Assembly: GCF_000807775.2 (NCBI RefSeq)
Contig: NZ_CP047385.1
Location: 1,426,001-1,490,000, forward strand
From: Pandoraea fibrosis
GTDB taxonomy: Bacteria; Pseudomonadota; Gammaproteobacteria; Burkholderiales; Burkholderiaceae
Reading direction: 5' to 3'
Length of the DNA: 64,000 nucleotides
Under the pieces are notes generated by a model. It had not been told where the DNA came from. It saw only the letters and a program-made list of their open reading frames with translations, and ran no database searches. Numbering within the stretch: position 1 is the stretch's first letter; the number at the start of each line of letters is the position of its first letter. Made by a program: the position numbers and the translations under genes. Positions 10,156 through 18,783 of this stretch are shown in pieces.

Positions 10156-10728
10156 TCAACGATAGGCGGGATTGGTCGTCGGGAAGCGCAGCCCCTGGAT
10201 GATGGCCTTGGCGCTGCCCAGCGGCGTCTTGTCCTGGCAAAGATAATCGCGGTACAGAATGCCCTGGTAAGCCGTCGCGCCGTATGGCTGGATCGGGCGC
10301 CATTCGCTCTTGCGCGCGGCGACCCAGGAACCATCGGGGCGGCCGGTGGCGTACAGACGCGACTCGAACGACGAGCAATGAATGCCTTCATATGACACAT
10401 TGCGCGCCCCTTGCTTGCTGCGAATGACAGCGATATAGCGAACCACGCCGTCATCGGTCACCTGCACGGACTTCGTGTCGATGGCGTAGTCGAGCGCCGA
10501 ATTCGGCACGGTGGGGAAGCTCACCAGATCGGCATCCTGCGGCGCGGCGGTCGGCAAGGTGTATTCCGCTTCCTTCCATTTGCCCTTGGCGGCTTCCTGC
10601 TGGGCGAGGTATTCGTCGAAGTCCTGGACGGGTTGCGACGTGCTGCTGCAGGCGGCAATCAGCGCCAGAGCAGCCAGAGGAGCCAGGGCGGCCAGGCGCG
10701 GGGCGCGGCGGGCAAAGAAAGGACGCAT
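10156..10728 (-). CDS. CNP1-like family lipoprotein
   Basis: Predicted envelope lipoprotein of unknown function. The 190 residues start with a basic stretch and a hydrophobic core ending in LIAAC (lipobox, Cys at about 27), then a mature domain typical of the CNP1-like family, first noted in Neisseria. The mature part contains two more cysteines (GIHCSSFE and RDYLCQDK), possibly a disulfide. It sits between proB and rppH, the normal betaproteobacterial order. No enzymatic motif is evident. Confidence 0.82.
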   Translation of the reverse strand: MRPFFARRAPRLAALAPLAALALIAACSSTSQPVQDFDEYLAQQEAAKGKWKEAEYTLPTAAPQDADLVSFPTVPNSALDYAIDTKSVQVTDDGVVRYIAVIRSKQGARNVSYEGIHCSSFESRLYATGRPDGSWVAARKSEWRPIQPYGATAYQGILYRDYLCQDKTPLGSAKAIIQGLRFPTTNPAYR

Positions 10729-10870
10729 GAGATGTGGATGAGAAGTCGGTTGGACGGCGGATGAACGAAAGCGGGCAATCCGCGCGGCGTCCCGGAGGAC
10801 GCCTGGTCAAAAAAAGGGCGCGGGCATGACGCCCGCAACCGATGATGGGACACGCCGGTCGCGGCCCGGT

Positions 10871-11518
10871 TCAGTGCTCCCGGGGCGGCATGCCCGACGT
10901 GGCGGTGTCGGCAGCTTCGCCGGCGTCGCCGCAATCGTCATGGCCGCACCCGTCGTCGTGCGCGTGCGTGCCACCGGGCGGCATTTCACCGATACGGGCA
11001 CCGGCGCGCGGGAACCGCCGCCGGTCTTGCTGGGCGCGTGCAGCCGAGCGACGCAGATAGCGCGATAGCTCGTTCAGGGCGAGTTGATACACCTCGCGCT
11101 TGAACTCGATCACCGCGTCGAGCGGCACCCAGTACTCGTTCCAGCGCCAGGCGTCGAACTCGGGATGATCGGTAGCGCGCAGGCAGATGTCGCAATCGCG
11201 ACCGACCATGCGCAGCAGGAACCAGATCTGCTTCTGGCCCCGGTAATGTCCGCGCACTTCGCGCTTGATGAATTTGTCCGGCACCTCATAACGCAGCCAG
11301 TCGCGTGTGCGACCAATGATTTTGACGTGTTCTGGCTTTAGCCCGGTTTCCTCGTGCAATTCTCGGAACATAGCCTGTTCGGGCGTTTCGCCGTACTTGA
11401 TGCCGCCTTGCGGGAACTGCCAGGAGTGCTCGCCCAGCCGCTTGCCCCAGAACACTTCATTGCGTGCGTTTAAGAGGATGATGCCGACGTTCGGGCGAAA
11501 GCCTTCACGGTCAAGCAT
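10871..11518 (-). CDS. rppH: RNA pyrophosphohydrolase with a His/Asp/Cys-rich tail
   Basis: Nudix enzyme that removes pyrophosphate from mRNA 5' ends and so triggers RNase E decay. Family start [17 protein letters not shown] and a full Nudix box [20 protein letters not shown] (38-57), followed by TGL. The catalytic part ends near residue 160. About 50 further residues include [14 protein letters not shown] (185-198), a cluster of possible metal ligands not needed for catalysis. E. coli RppH is 176 long. The gene is divergent from proS, a conserved pairing here. Confidence 0.94.
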   Translation of the reverse strand: MLDREGFRPNVGIILLNARNEVFWGKRLGEHSWQFPQGGIKYGETPEQAMFRELHEETGLKPEHVKIIGRTRDWLRYEVPDKFIKREVRGHYRGQKQIWFLLRMVGRDCDICLRATDHPEFDAWRWNEYWVPLDAVIEFKREVYQLALNELSRYLRRSAARAQQDRRRFPRAGARIGEMPPGGTHAHDDGCGHDDCGDAGEAADTATSGMPPREH

Positions 11519-11732
11519 ACAACCACCCTTGAATCCTTTAAAATTGCTTCGATTATAAACAGATAATCACCGGCGCGGCGGCCGGCGGCGGCTCGGGTGA
11601 CCGGGGCGGCGCGCAAGGCCGGCGGGTGTCTCAGGGGCTGCGACGACGTTCAGGCGCGCCCCGGCCCCCCGCTTCTGGCAACCGACCCGACCGCTGTGTG
11701 CGCCGTTGACCCTCATTTTTCCGGAAATCTGC

Positions 11733-13472
11733 ATGAAAGCCTCTCGTTTCTTCATCGGCACCCTCAAGGAAGCGCCCACCGACGCCGAAATCGTCAGCCA
11801 CAAGCTGATGATGCGCGCCGGCATGATTCGCCGCGTCGCCGGCGGTATCTACGATTACCTGCCGATCGGCCTGCGCTCGATCCGCAAGGTCGAAGCCATC
11901 GTCCGTGAAGAAATGAACCGCGCAGGCGCGCTCGAACTGCTCATGCCGGCCGTGCAGCCGGCAGAACTGTGGCAGGAGTCGGGACGCTGGGTGCAGTACG
12001 GCCCGGAACTGCTGCGCTTGAAGGATCGTCACGATCGCGAATTCGTCGTCGGCCCGACGCATGAAGAAGTGGTGACGGACATCGCCCGCCGCGAAATCAA
12101 GAGCTATCGCCAACTGCCGGTGAACTTCTATCAGGTGCAGACGAAGTTCCGCGACGAGATCCGTCCGCGTTTCGGTGTGATGCGCGGCCGTGAGTTCATC
12201 ATGAAGGACGCTTATTCCTTCGATAAGGACCGTGCGGGCTTGCAGGTGTCGTATCAGAAGATGTTCGATGCCTACGTGCGCATCTTCACGCGTCTGGGGC
12301 TGGAGTTCCGCGCAGTGGTGGCCGATAACGGTTCCATCGGCGGCTCCGGTTCGCATGAATTCCATGTGATCGCCGACACCGGCGAAGACGCCATCGCCTA
12401 CTGCCCGACGTCCGACTATGCGGCCAACGTCGAAATGGCCGAGGCGCTCGCGCCTCAGGGCGAGCGCGCCGCGCCTGCCGAAGCCCTGACCAAGACCGCC
12501 ACGCCGGGCAAGGCCAAGTGCGAAGCCGTTGCAGAATTCCTCTCGATCCCGCTCGCGCGCACGGTCAAGTCGATCGTGCTGGCCACCGACAGCGAAGACG
12601 CCGGCACGACCGTCTGGCTGCTCCTGCTGCGCGGCGACCATGATCTGAACGAGATCAAGGCGAGCAAGGTGCCGGGCTTGTCCGGTATGCGTTTCGCCAG
12701 CGAAGCCGAGATCGTGGAATGGTTCGGCACGCCGCCGGGCTATCTGGGTCCCCTCGGGACGAAGAAGCCGGTCAAGCTCGTGGTCGATCGCTCGGTCGCG
12801 AAGATGAGCGACTTTGTCGTCGGCGCCAACGAAGCGGGCTTCCACATCACCGGCGTGAACTGGGGCCGCGACCTGCCCGAGCCGGAAGTCGTGGCCGATC
12901 TGCGCAACGTCGTACCGGGCGACCTCTCGCCGGACGGCAAGGGCGAGATCGCGCTGTGCCGAGGCATCGAAGTGGGTCACGTGTTCCAACTGGGCACCAA
13001 GTACTCCGACGCCATGGGCGCCACGTTCCTCGACGAGACCGGCAAGCCGGCACCGATGGAAATGGGCTGCTACGGCATTGGCATCACGCGTATTCTCGGC
13101 GCGGCGATCGAACAGAATTTCGACGACAACGGCATCATCTGGCCGGAATCGATTGCCCCGTTCGAGGTGGTGCTGTGCCCGATGGGCTACGACCGCAACG
13201 ACGCGGTGCGCGAAGCCACCGACAAGCTCTACGAAGCGCTGTTGGCCGCAGGCGTCGACGTGATTCTCGATGACCGTGGCGAGCGTCCCGGCGTGATGTT
13301 CGCCGACTGGGAACTCATCGGCGTGCCGCATCGCCTGGTGATCGGCGACCGGGGGCTGAAGGAAGGCAAGATCGAGTATCGCGGCCGCCGCGACGAGGAG
13401 GCCCAGTTGCTCGATGCCGGTGTCGCGGCGGAAGTCGTCACCGGTAAGGTGCGTGCAGCCAAAGCGGTCTGA
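11733..13472 (+). CDS. proS: Prolyl-tRNA synthetase
   Basis: Charges tRNA-Pro; bacterial type with an inserted editing domain. The frame is open from a TTG at 11706, but the family start [19 protein letters not shown] matches the ATG at 11733, giving 579 residues. Class II motif 1 ([18 protein letters not shown]), motif 2 ([20 protein letters not shown]) and motif 3 ([14 protein letters not shown]) are all visible, with the INS/YbaK-like editing insertion at about 225-390 and an anticodon-binding domain at the end. tRNA-Pro(CGG) lies 6 kb away but unlinked. Confidence 0.97.
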   Translation: MKASRFFIGTLKEAPTDAEIVSHKLMMRAGMIRRVAGGIYDYLPIGLRSIRKVEAIVREEMNRAGALELLMPAVQPAELWQESGRWVQYGPELLRLKDRHDREFVVGPTHEEVVTDIARREIKSYRQLPVNFYQVQTKFRDEIRPRFGVMRGREFIMKDAYSFDKDRAGLQVSYQKMFDAYVRIFTRLGLEFRAVVADNGSIGGSGSHEFHVIADTGEDAIAYCPTSDYAANVEMAEALAPQGERAAPAEALTKTATPGKAKCEAVAEFLSIPLARTVKSIVLATDSEDAGTTVWLLLLRGDHDLNEIKASKVPGLSGMRFASEAEIVEWFGTPPGYLGPLGTKKPVKLVVDRSVAKMSDFVVGANEAGFHITGVNWGRDLPEPEVVADLRNVVPGDLSPDGKGEIALCRGIEVGHVFQLGTKYSDAMGATFLDETGKPAPMEMGCYGIGITRILGAAIEQNFDDNGIIWPESIAPFEVVLCPMGYDRNDAVREATDKLYEALLAAGVDVILDDRGERPGVMFADWELIGVPHRLVIGDRGLKEGKIEYRGRRDEEAQLLDAGVAAEVVTGKVRAAKAV

Positions 13473-13618
13473 GCAACGGTGGCGTAAGGGGGGCAGGGTG
13501 CCGGTGAACGTCTGCCGGTAAAGCACTGCTCCTCTATCGACGCCACAGTCGCAAGCGGCAATACCTGACGGCAGTCGCCCCGGCGGCTGCCGTTGTCATA
13601 TCCGGAAGCCCTGTCAGT

Positions 13619-14212
13619 ATGGAATACACGTTCGCCTCGGCAACGATCCTGTTGCTGCTCATCACCGACCCGTTCGGCAATATCCCGATTTTCGTGAATG
13701 CGCTGAAGAATGTGCCGGCGCACCGACGGCCTCGGGTGATCCTGCGCGAAGTGTTGATTGCGTTCGTCATCCTGCTGATCTTCATGCTGGCGGGGGACCG
13801 GTTTCTGCGCATGATGAGCCTGACCGATCTGTCGCTGCAGTTGGCCGGGGGCATTGTGCTGTTTCTGATTGCGCTGCGCATGATCTTCCCGCGTCCCGAT
13901 CAGGGCTCGTTGCCCGACGCCGGCGAGCCCCTCATCGTGCCGTTGGCGATTCCGGCGCTGGCCGGGCCGTCGGCGCTCGCGACTGTCATGCTGCTCGTGT
14001 CGCAGCAGCCGGGACGTATGCTCGAATGGATCACGGCGCTGTGCGTGACGATGGCCGTTTGCGCGGTGGTGCTGTTGCTGGCCGATCGCATCGAGCGATG
14101 GGTGGGCTCGCGCGTGGTGGCGGCGTTCGAGCGTCTGATGGGGCTGATTCTCGTGGCGATCTCGGTAGAGATGATCCTCAAGGGCGTGAGAATCTTCGTC
14201 CACCAGTTTTGA
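13619..14212 (+). CDS. MarC family integral membrane protein
   Basis: Inner-membrane protein of the MarC/YhgN (UPF0056) family; function unknown, and a direct role in antibiotic resistance has not held up in E. coli. The 197 residues form six predicted membrane helices with the family motifs TDPFGNIPIF near the start and IPALAGPSALATVM around 105-120. It ends at a bidirectional terminator shared with hpt. No clear promoter is seen in the 146 bases after proS, so co-transcription is possible. Confidence 0.88.
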   Translation: MEYTFASATILLLLITDPFGNIPIFVNALKNVPAHRRPRVILREVLIAFVILLIFMLAGDRFLRMMSLTDLSLQLAGGIVLFLIALRMIFPRPDQGSLPDAGEPLIVPLAIPALAGPSALATVMLLVSQQPGRMLEWITALCVTMAVCAVVLLLADRIERWVGSRVVAAFERLMGLILVAISVEMILKGVRIFVHQF

Positions 14213-14240
14213 TGGCGGGGCGTGCACCGCGCCAGTCGTG

Positions 14241-14267
14241 AAAAAGGAGCCTCGCGGGCTCCTTTTT
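14241..14267. terminator. Bidirectional terminator between marC and hpt
   Basis: Perfect 11-bp stem AAAAAGGAGCC/GGCTCCTTTTT with a 5-base loop, serving two converging genes. Confidence 0.88.
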
Positions 14268-14295
14268 GCTTTCGTGCGGTGCCCCGATGCGACGT

Positions 14296-14844
14296 TCAGC
14301 GCGGCGTGGTGAGCGCACGGATCGCCGGCAGGTTGCGCCAGTAACCCTTTGCGTCCATGCCGCAGCCGAAGACGTAGCGGTCCGGCACCGTGAATCCGCA
14401 GAAATCCGGGTGCGACGGCTTTTCCTTCGTCAGGATCTTCTCGCACAGCACGGCGCTGTAGAACTTCGAGGCGCCCATTTCCAGAATCCGGTCACGAATC
14501 GCGGCCATCGTGGCGCCTTCGTCGAGAATGTCGTCGAGCACGAGCACCACGCGGTCGCGCACCGAGTCGCGCGGCGCCACGCGCCACTGCATTGCACCGC
14601 CCGTAGTGGTGTTGTTGTAGCGCGAGAGGTGGATGTAGTCGAACTCGAGCGGGAAGTCCAGACGCGGCAGCAGCATGCCGGTGAAGACGGCGGCGCCGCC
14701 CATGACCGACAGCACCATCGGGAATTCGTCGCCAATGGCGTCCTTGATGGACTTGGCCATCGTGTCGACCGACTGATTCACCTTGTCGGCCGAGACGATT
14801 TCTTCGGAATTACGGAATACTTCGAGGGCTTCTTCGCGGTTCAT
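14296..14844 (-). CDS. hpt: Hypoxanthine (guanine) phosphoribosyltransferase
   Basis: Purine salvage enzyme that joins hypoxanthine or guanine to PRPP. The 182 residues carry the PRPP-binding loop VVLVLDDILDEGATM (99-113) and the MGGAAVFTG loop near 48. The C-terminal DRYVFGCGMDAKGYWRNLP contains the aromatic and aspartate residues that contact the base. The longer hood and VFGCGMDAKG wording are typical of the Hpt-like enzymes of betaproteobacteria. Single gene between marC and ffh. Confidence 0.93.
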   Translation of the reverse strand: MNREEALEVFRNSEEIVSADKVNQSVDTMAKSIKDAIGDEFPMVLSVMGGAAVFTGMLLPRLDFPLEFDYIHLSRYNNTTTGGAMQWRVAPRDSVRDRVVLVLDDILDEGATMAAIRDRILEMGASKFYSAVLCEKILTKEKPSHPDFCGFTVPDRYVFGCGMDAKGYWRNLPAIRALTTPR

Positions 14845-14950
14845 ATGGGGCGACCCTGTGGAACGTGTTGCTGGGGGATGTCGCTAAGTGCGGCCCGGAG
14901 TATATACGGAAAATCCGTCGCGTTGCCGGGCCGCAACCGGTAAGCCTGGT

Positions 14951-16315
14951 TCAGCGCATGCCGGGCATCATGCCCTTCATGCTGCGCATCATTTTCATCA
15001 TGCCACCGCCTTTGAGCTTCTTCATCATGGTGCGCATCTGATCGTACTGATTGAGCATGCGGTTGACCTCCTGCACCTGCACCCCGGCGCCCGCGGCGAT
15101 CCGGCGCTTGCGGCTCGCCTTGATCAGTTCCGGTTTGGCGCGCTCGGCCGGCGTCATCGAGTTGATGATGCCCTCCATGCGGCGCACCTGCTTCTCGGCC
15201 TGATCCATATTCGTCTGGCTGGCAGCGGCCTGGAATTGCGCCGGCAGCTTATCCATGAGCGACGACAAGCCGCCCATCTTCTTCATCTGGCCGATCTGCG
15301 CCTTGAAGTCGTTCAGATCGAAGTCGCCGCCTTTCTTGACCTTCTCGGCGAGCTTTTGCGCGGCCTGAACGTCAACGCCGCGTTGCGCTTCCTCGACGAG
15401 CGCGAGAATGTCGCCCATGCCGAGAATCCGGTTCGCCATGCGATCCGGGTGGAAGACTTCGAGGCCGTCGAGCTTTTCGCCCACACCGACGAACTTGATC
15501 GGCTTGCCGGTGATGTGACGCACCGACAGCGCGGCACCGCCACGCGAATCGCCGTCGAGCTTGGTGAGCACCACGCCGGTGAGCGGCAGCGCGTCGTTGA
15601 AGGCGCGGGCGGTGTTCACGGCGTCCTGACCGAGCATGGCGTCGACGACGAACAGCGTTTCAATCGGTTTCAGCTCGGCGTGCAGGGCACTGATTTCCTG
15701 CATCATGACTTCGTCGATCCCCAGACGGCCGGCCGTGTCGACGAGCAGCACGTCATGGTGATGGCGACGGGCCCAGTCGACAGCAGCGCGCGCGATGTCC
15801 ACCGGCTTCTGATCGGGTTGCGACGGGAAAAAGTCGGCGTCGACCTGCTGCGTCACCGTCTGCAACTGGGCGATAGCGGCGGGGCGGTAGACGTCGGTGG
15901 ACACCGTGAGCACTTTCTTCTTCTGGGCGCGCAACAGCTTGGCGAGCTTACCGACGGTGGTTGTTTTGCCCGCGCCCTGCAGACCGGCCATGAGGATGAT
16001 GGCGGGCGGCGTGGTCGCGAGGTTGAGTTCGGCGGCACGGCCTTCGTAATCGCCGCCCATGAGCGCGGTCAGCTCGCGCTGCACCACGCCCACGAGCGCC
16101 TGGCCTGGCGAGAGGCTGGAAATGACCTCCTCGCCCAGGGCCTTTTCCTTAACCTTGGCGATGAAATCGCGGACCACCGGCAGGGCGACGTCGGCCTCGA
16201 GCAGGGCGAGGCGCACTTCACGCAGCATTTCCTGCGTGTTGGCCTCGGTCAGGCGAGCTTCGCCGCGCAGCGTCTTGACGACCTTGGCGAGGCGCGTAGT
16301 GAGATTGTCGAGCAT
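14951..16315 (-). CDS. ffh: Signal recognition particle GTPase Ffh
   Basis: Binds signal sequences and 4.5S RNA and delivers ribosome-nascent chains to FtsY. The 454 residues include the N domain (1-90), G domain with G1 GLQGAGKTT (111-119), DTAGR in G3 and TKLDGD in G4, and a methionine-rich M domain (about 300-454) ending KGGGMMKMMRSMKGMMPGMR. Full length. Divergent from the ccsA-like gene, as in other Burkholderiales. Confidence 0.97.
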   Translation of the reverse strand: MLDNLTTRLAKVVKTLRGEARLTEANTQEMLREVRLALLEADVALPVVRDFIAKVKEKALGEEVISSLSPGQALVGVVQRELTALMGGDYEGRAAELNLATTPPAIILMAGLQGAGKTTTVGKLAKLLRAQKKKVLTVSTDVYRPAAIAQLQTVTQQVDADFFPSQPDQKPVDIARAAVDWARRHHHDVLLVDTAGRLGIDEVMMQEISALHAELKPIETLFVVDAMLGQDAVNTARAFNDALPLTGVVLTKLDGDSRGGAALSVRHITGKPIKFVGVGEKLDGLEVFHPDRMANRILGMGDILALVEEAQRGVDVQAAQKLAEKVKKGGDFDLNDFKAQIGQMKKMGGLSSLMDKLPAQFQAAASQTNMDQAEKQVRRMEGIINSMTPAERAKPELIKASRKRRIAAGAGVQVQEVNRMLNQYDQMRTMMKKLKGGGMMKMMRSMKGMMPGMR

Positions 16316-16427
16316 GAAACGTATCCTGTAAGACTCGCAGTGGCCCCGGTGGCCCTGCCTCGCGCCCCGGCAGGGGCGGTGGCGGGTACGGCAGCGCGCC
16401 CGTCATGGGCTGGTGTAAACTTCAAAT

Positions 16428-17312
16428 ATGACTATTTTACTGTATGCGCTGACCGCCATCCTTTACGCCGGGTTGGCGGTTTGTTCGTGGCAAGGATACC
16501 GGCGCGATGCCGCGCTCGCTTTGGCGGGCGGGCAGGTCGCGCCTGCGCCGGTCGCGGGCACGCCCTCGCGCTGGCCGATGCAGCTCTCGCTGTTCGCCGC
16601 GCTGTTGCTGCACGGGGTGTTGCTGCATCAGACCATCTTCCGCGCGGACAGCATGCACTTCGGTTTCGCGTACATGCTCTCGGCCATGTTGTGGCTCTCG
16701 GTCGGCATTTACTGGATCGAAAGTTTCTTCTTCCCGCTCGACAGCCTGCGACTGATGGTCACACCCGTGGCTGCCGTCGCATGTCTGTTGCCGATGATTT
16801 TTCCGGATGTACGCATTCTCGGTTTTGCGGCGGATCCGATTTTCAAGGCGCACTTCATCATCGCCAACATGGCCTACGGGCTGTTTGCGCTGGCGGCGCT
16901 GCACGCGTTGCTGATGATTTACGCCGAGAGGCAACTGCATCCGTCGCGCAGCAACGAGGCGACCGGCTGGCTCTCGCGCTGGCTCGAGACACTGCCGCCG
17001 CTGCTGACGATGGAAAAATTGCTGTTCCGGTTGATTGGCGCCGGGTTCGTGTTGCTGACCCTGACGCTGATTTCCGGGGTGATGTTCTCCGAGGCGCTCT
17101 TCGGGCGCGCGGTGCGCATCGATCACAAGACCGTGTTCGCGGTGGTGTCGTGGCTGATGTTCGGCGCGGTGCTGCTGGGCCGGCACTTTTATGGGTGGCG
17201 CGGAAAGGTCGCGCTGCGTTGGGTTCTGGCGTCGTTCGTGGCGCTTTTGCTGGCGTATGTCGGCTCTCGCTTCGTGCTTGAGGTGGTGCTGCATCGCATG
17301 ACGGAGACTTGA
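16428..17312 (+). CDS. Cytochrome c assembly (CcsA/YpjD-like) membrane protein
   Basis: Multi-spanning inner-membrane protein of the cytochrome c assembly family (YpjD branch), related to haem handlers of c-type cytochrome maturation. The 294 residues hold about eight hydrophobic segments; His residues in FRADSMHFGFAY, KAHFIIANMAY and IDHKTVFAVVSW are candidate haem ligands. A TAAACT sequence at 16416-16421 could be a -10 box so close to the ATG at 16428 that the mRNA would be nearly leaderless; no ribosome-binding sequence precedes the ATG. The exact role in this branch is unproven. Confidence 0.82.
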   Translation: MTILLYALTAILYAGLAVCSWQGYRRDAALALAGGQVAPAPVAGTPSRWPMQLSLFAALLLHGVLLHQTIFRADSMHFGFAYMLSAMLWLSVGIYWIESFFFPLDSLRLMVTPVAAVACLLPMIFPDVRILGFAADPIFKAHFIIANMAYGLFALAALHALLMIYAERQLHPSRSNEATGWLSRWLETLPPLLTMEKLLFRLIGAGFVLLTLTLISGVMFSEALFGRAVRIDHKTVFAVVSWLMFGAVLLGRHFYGWRGKVALRWVLASFVALLLAYVGSRFVLEVVLHRMTET

Positions 17313-17318
17313 AGCGCG

Positions 17319-17615
17319 ATGCGCAATATCTTGCTGTTACTGGTGTTGTTGGTGGCGGGTACATGGTGGATGCGGCACAACGAGCGCAAGCGTCATACCG
17401 AGCGTGATGAGCGCAACGAACGCATGCGTCAGCCCCCGGCGAGCGATCCGCGCAAGACGGTGCGCGACGCGCTCCCGCCCGCGGAGCGCATGGTGCAATG
17501 CACCGAGTGCAACACTTTTCTTCCCGAGAGCGAAGCGCTGGGCGGTGCAAATGGCAAACATTTTTGCAGCACCGCGCACCGCGACGCCTATCTGACGCGC
17601 GAACACCGCGTCTGA
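17319..17615 (+). CDS. PP0621-type small protein with a cysteine motif
   Basis: A 98-residue protein with one N-terminal membrane helix (about 3-18), a highly charged linker rich in Arg/Glu, and a C-terminal CTECNTFLPESEAL...HFCSTAHRD motif in which Cys and His could bind one zinc. This pattern matches the PP0621 family found next to ccsA-like genes and, in many relatives, upstream of pilS-pilR. It follows the ccsA-like gene by six bases, so they are surely co-transcribed. Function unknown. Confidence 0.75.
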   Translation: MRNILLLLVLLVAGTWWMRHNERKRHTERDERNERMRQPPASDPRKTVRDALPPAERMVQCTECNTFLPESEALGGANGKHFCSTAHRDAYLTREHRV

Positions 17616-17737
17616 GACCCGCTGCGCAGTCCGGCCGCGCAGCGATATCGAAATTCTCCCTCGTCTGCGTCACGGCCCTCGAAAGGGCCGCCTTGCGCAT
17701 GCCTGTCGCATGCACTAAAACACAGTAACCGGCTCTG

Positions 17738-17778
17738 TATAAAAGAACCACAACAACAGGGACGAGACGACAGGAGGG
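17738..17778 (+). promoter_or_regulatory. -10 box and ribosome site of the DUF1269-type gene
   Basis: TATAAA at 17738-17743 and a full AGGAGG at 17773-17778, six bases before the ATG at 17785. No good -35 is seen. Confidence 0.45.
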
Positions 17779-17784
17779 CGCAAT

Positions 17785-18303
17785 ATGCTAATGCGCAGAC
17801 GGATGTATTTTCTTCTTCCCGATCTGGCCAGTGCGCAGCGCACGATGAGCGATTTGCTGCTCGCCCGTATCGAGGAGCGTCACATCCACTTCATGGCACG
17901 TGACGAAATGGACCTGGAGGGACTGCACGAGGCTAACCTGCTACAGACTTCCGATATCGTGCACGGCGCAGAAGCCGGGCTCGTGATCGGCGGGTTCTGT
18001 GGTTTGGCAGTCGGTGCAGTCGCGGCGTTTTTCCCCATCGTGGGCACGCGTCCCCAATGGGAGTTGATGATCGTGACGGCTCCCCTCGGCGCGCTCTTCG
18101 GTGCCTGGGTGTCGAGCATGATCGGTGTCTCGGTGCCGAACTCGCGGCTCAAGGCATTTCGCGAGCCACTCGAGCGCGGCATGATCCTGCTGATGGTGGA
18201 CGTGCGCGACGGCAGGGTGGATGAGATTCGCGAGATGCTCAAGGAGCATCACCCCGAGGCGCATATGGAAGGGGTGGAAGCCGCAATTCCGGCATTTCCA
18301 TAA
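17785..18303 (+). CDS. DUF1269-type membrane protein
   Basis: A 172-residue protein with a soluble N-terminal half (RRRMYFLLPDLASAQRTMSDLLLARIEERHIHFMAR) and two hydrophobic segments (about 65-90 and 100-118), the second rich in small residues (APLGALFGAWVSSMIGVSVP). The build resembles the DUF1269 family of unknown function, often linked to envelope stress. The start is fixed by a perfect ribosome site. In relatives this place between the PP0621 gene and ampD usually holds the pilS-pilR two-component genes, which are absent here. Confidence 0.7.
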   Translation: MLMRRRMYFLLPDLASAQRTMSDLLLARIEERHIHFMARDEMDLEGLHEANLLQTSDIVHGAEAGLVIGGFCGLAVGAVAAFFPIVGTRPQWELMIVTAPLGALFGAWVSSMIGVSVPNSRLKAFREPLERGMILLMVDVRDGRVDEIREMLKEHHPEAHMEGVEAAIPAFP

Positions 18304-18339
18304 TGGATGGCAACTTGCGAGGTCATCGTATCGAAAGCG

Positions 18340-18514
18340 AAAATCGGGTGAGTGCAGGAGACGAGTTTCACCGGCCGGCAACGGCCAATAGCGTCGCACC
18401 TGTGAGCGACGCGGGGTGGTGCGCGTGCCGTATGGCACGAGTGCGACGCCATCCCAGGGCGTGGTCACGCCCACGGAAGCCTCTCGGCCAGGTAAGGCGG
18501 GAGGCTTCTTCTTT
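18340..18514 (+). ncRNA. Candidate structured RNA or leader between the DUF1269 gene and ampD
   Basis: This gene-free stretch contains a dense series of stems: GGCCG-GCAA-CGGCC (18373-18386, a GNRA tetraloop); GCGTCGC/GCGACGC with an 8-base loop (18391-18412); CGTGCC-GTAT-GGCACG (18424-18439); ACGCC/GGCGT (18446-18462); an alternative GGGCGT-GGTC-ACGCCC (18457-18472) that competes with it; and finally GAAGCCTC/GAGGCTTC (18476-18508) followed by TTCTTT. I do not recognise any known riboswitch. Reading frames through it show no convincing protein. Whether it is transcribed is inference. Confidence 0.4.
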
Positions 18515-18630
18515 GGGCGTCGTTTTTCCTTGTCGTGCGGTGGCCGACAGGTATCCGGCGGCGTATCATCACTGAACTCGCCGCCTGCGCCCGGCCGACC
18601 TGGCGCGCCCACGGCGGCGTCGCGCCAAGT

Positions 18631-18640
18631 GGGCTACAAT
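18631..18640 (+). promoter_or_regulatory. Promoter-like element GGGCTACAAT before the ampD unit
   Basis: TACAAT preceded by GGGC, 30 bases ahead of the short ORF that overlaps ampD. The same ten bases occur ahead of the RNase II/R-type gene (37364) and maeB (49148). Confidence 0.45.
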
Positions 18641-18669
18641 GGCGCCCCTCGCCCCCACGGGAGTTCGCT

Positions 18670-18783
18670 GTGCCCGTCATGCTCCAGTCATTTGCGTCCC
18701 CTAATGTTTCGCTCCGGTCTTGTGGCTGCGGGCAGCAGTGCGTGCGGCCGATGATGCCGACGTTGCCGCGAGGTCGCGCATGA
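18670..18783 (+). CDS. Possible 37-residue cysteine-containing ORF overlapping ampD
   Basis: A GTG at 18670 has GGGAG six bases upstream and opens a frame of 37 codons whose TGA overlaps the ampD ATG (ATGA at 18780-18783), the usual layout of translational coupling. The peptide contains the cluster CGCGQQC and two methionine pairs, and has no membrane segment. It could be a leader that couples ribosomes into ampD, or a small protein of its own, or chance. I do not recognise it. Confidence 0.35.
   Translation: MPVMLQSFASPNVSLRSCGCGQQCVRPMMPTLPRGRA

Noticed and set aside
11631..13526. Very long open frame antisense to proS
   Set aside because: Same codon-bias effect; the sense strand encodes complete ProS.
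14888..17281. 797-codon plus-strand frame spanning ffh and the ccsA-like gene
   Set aside because: It crosses two recognised genes on different strands and shows no domain.
18350..18372. AGTGCAGGAGACGAG resembles the B12 box of cobalamin riboswitches
   Set aside because: The rest of the conserved core is absent and the sequence before it is coding, so there is no room for the aptamer.
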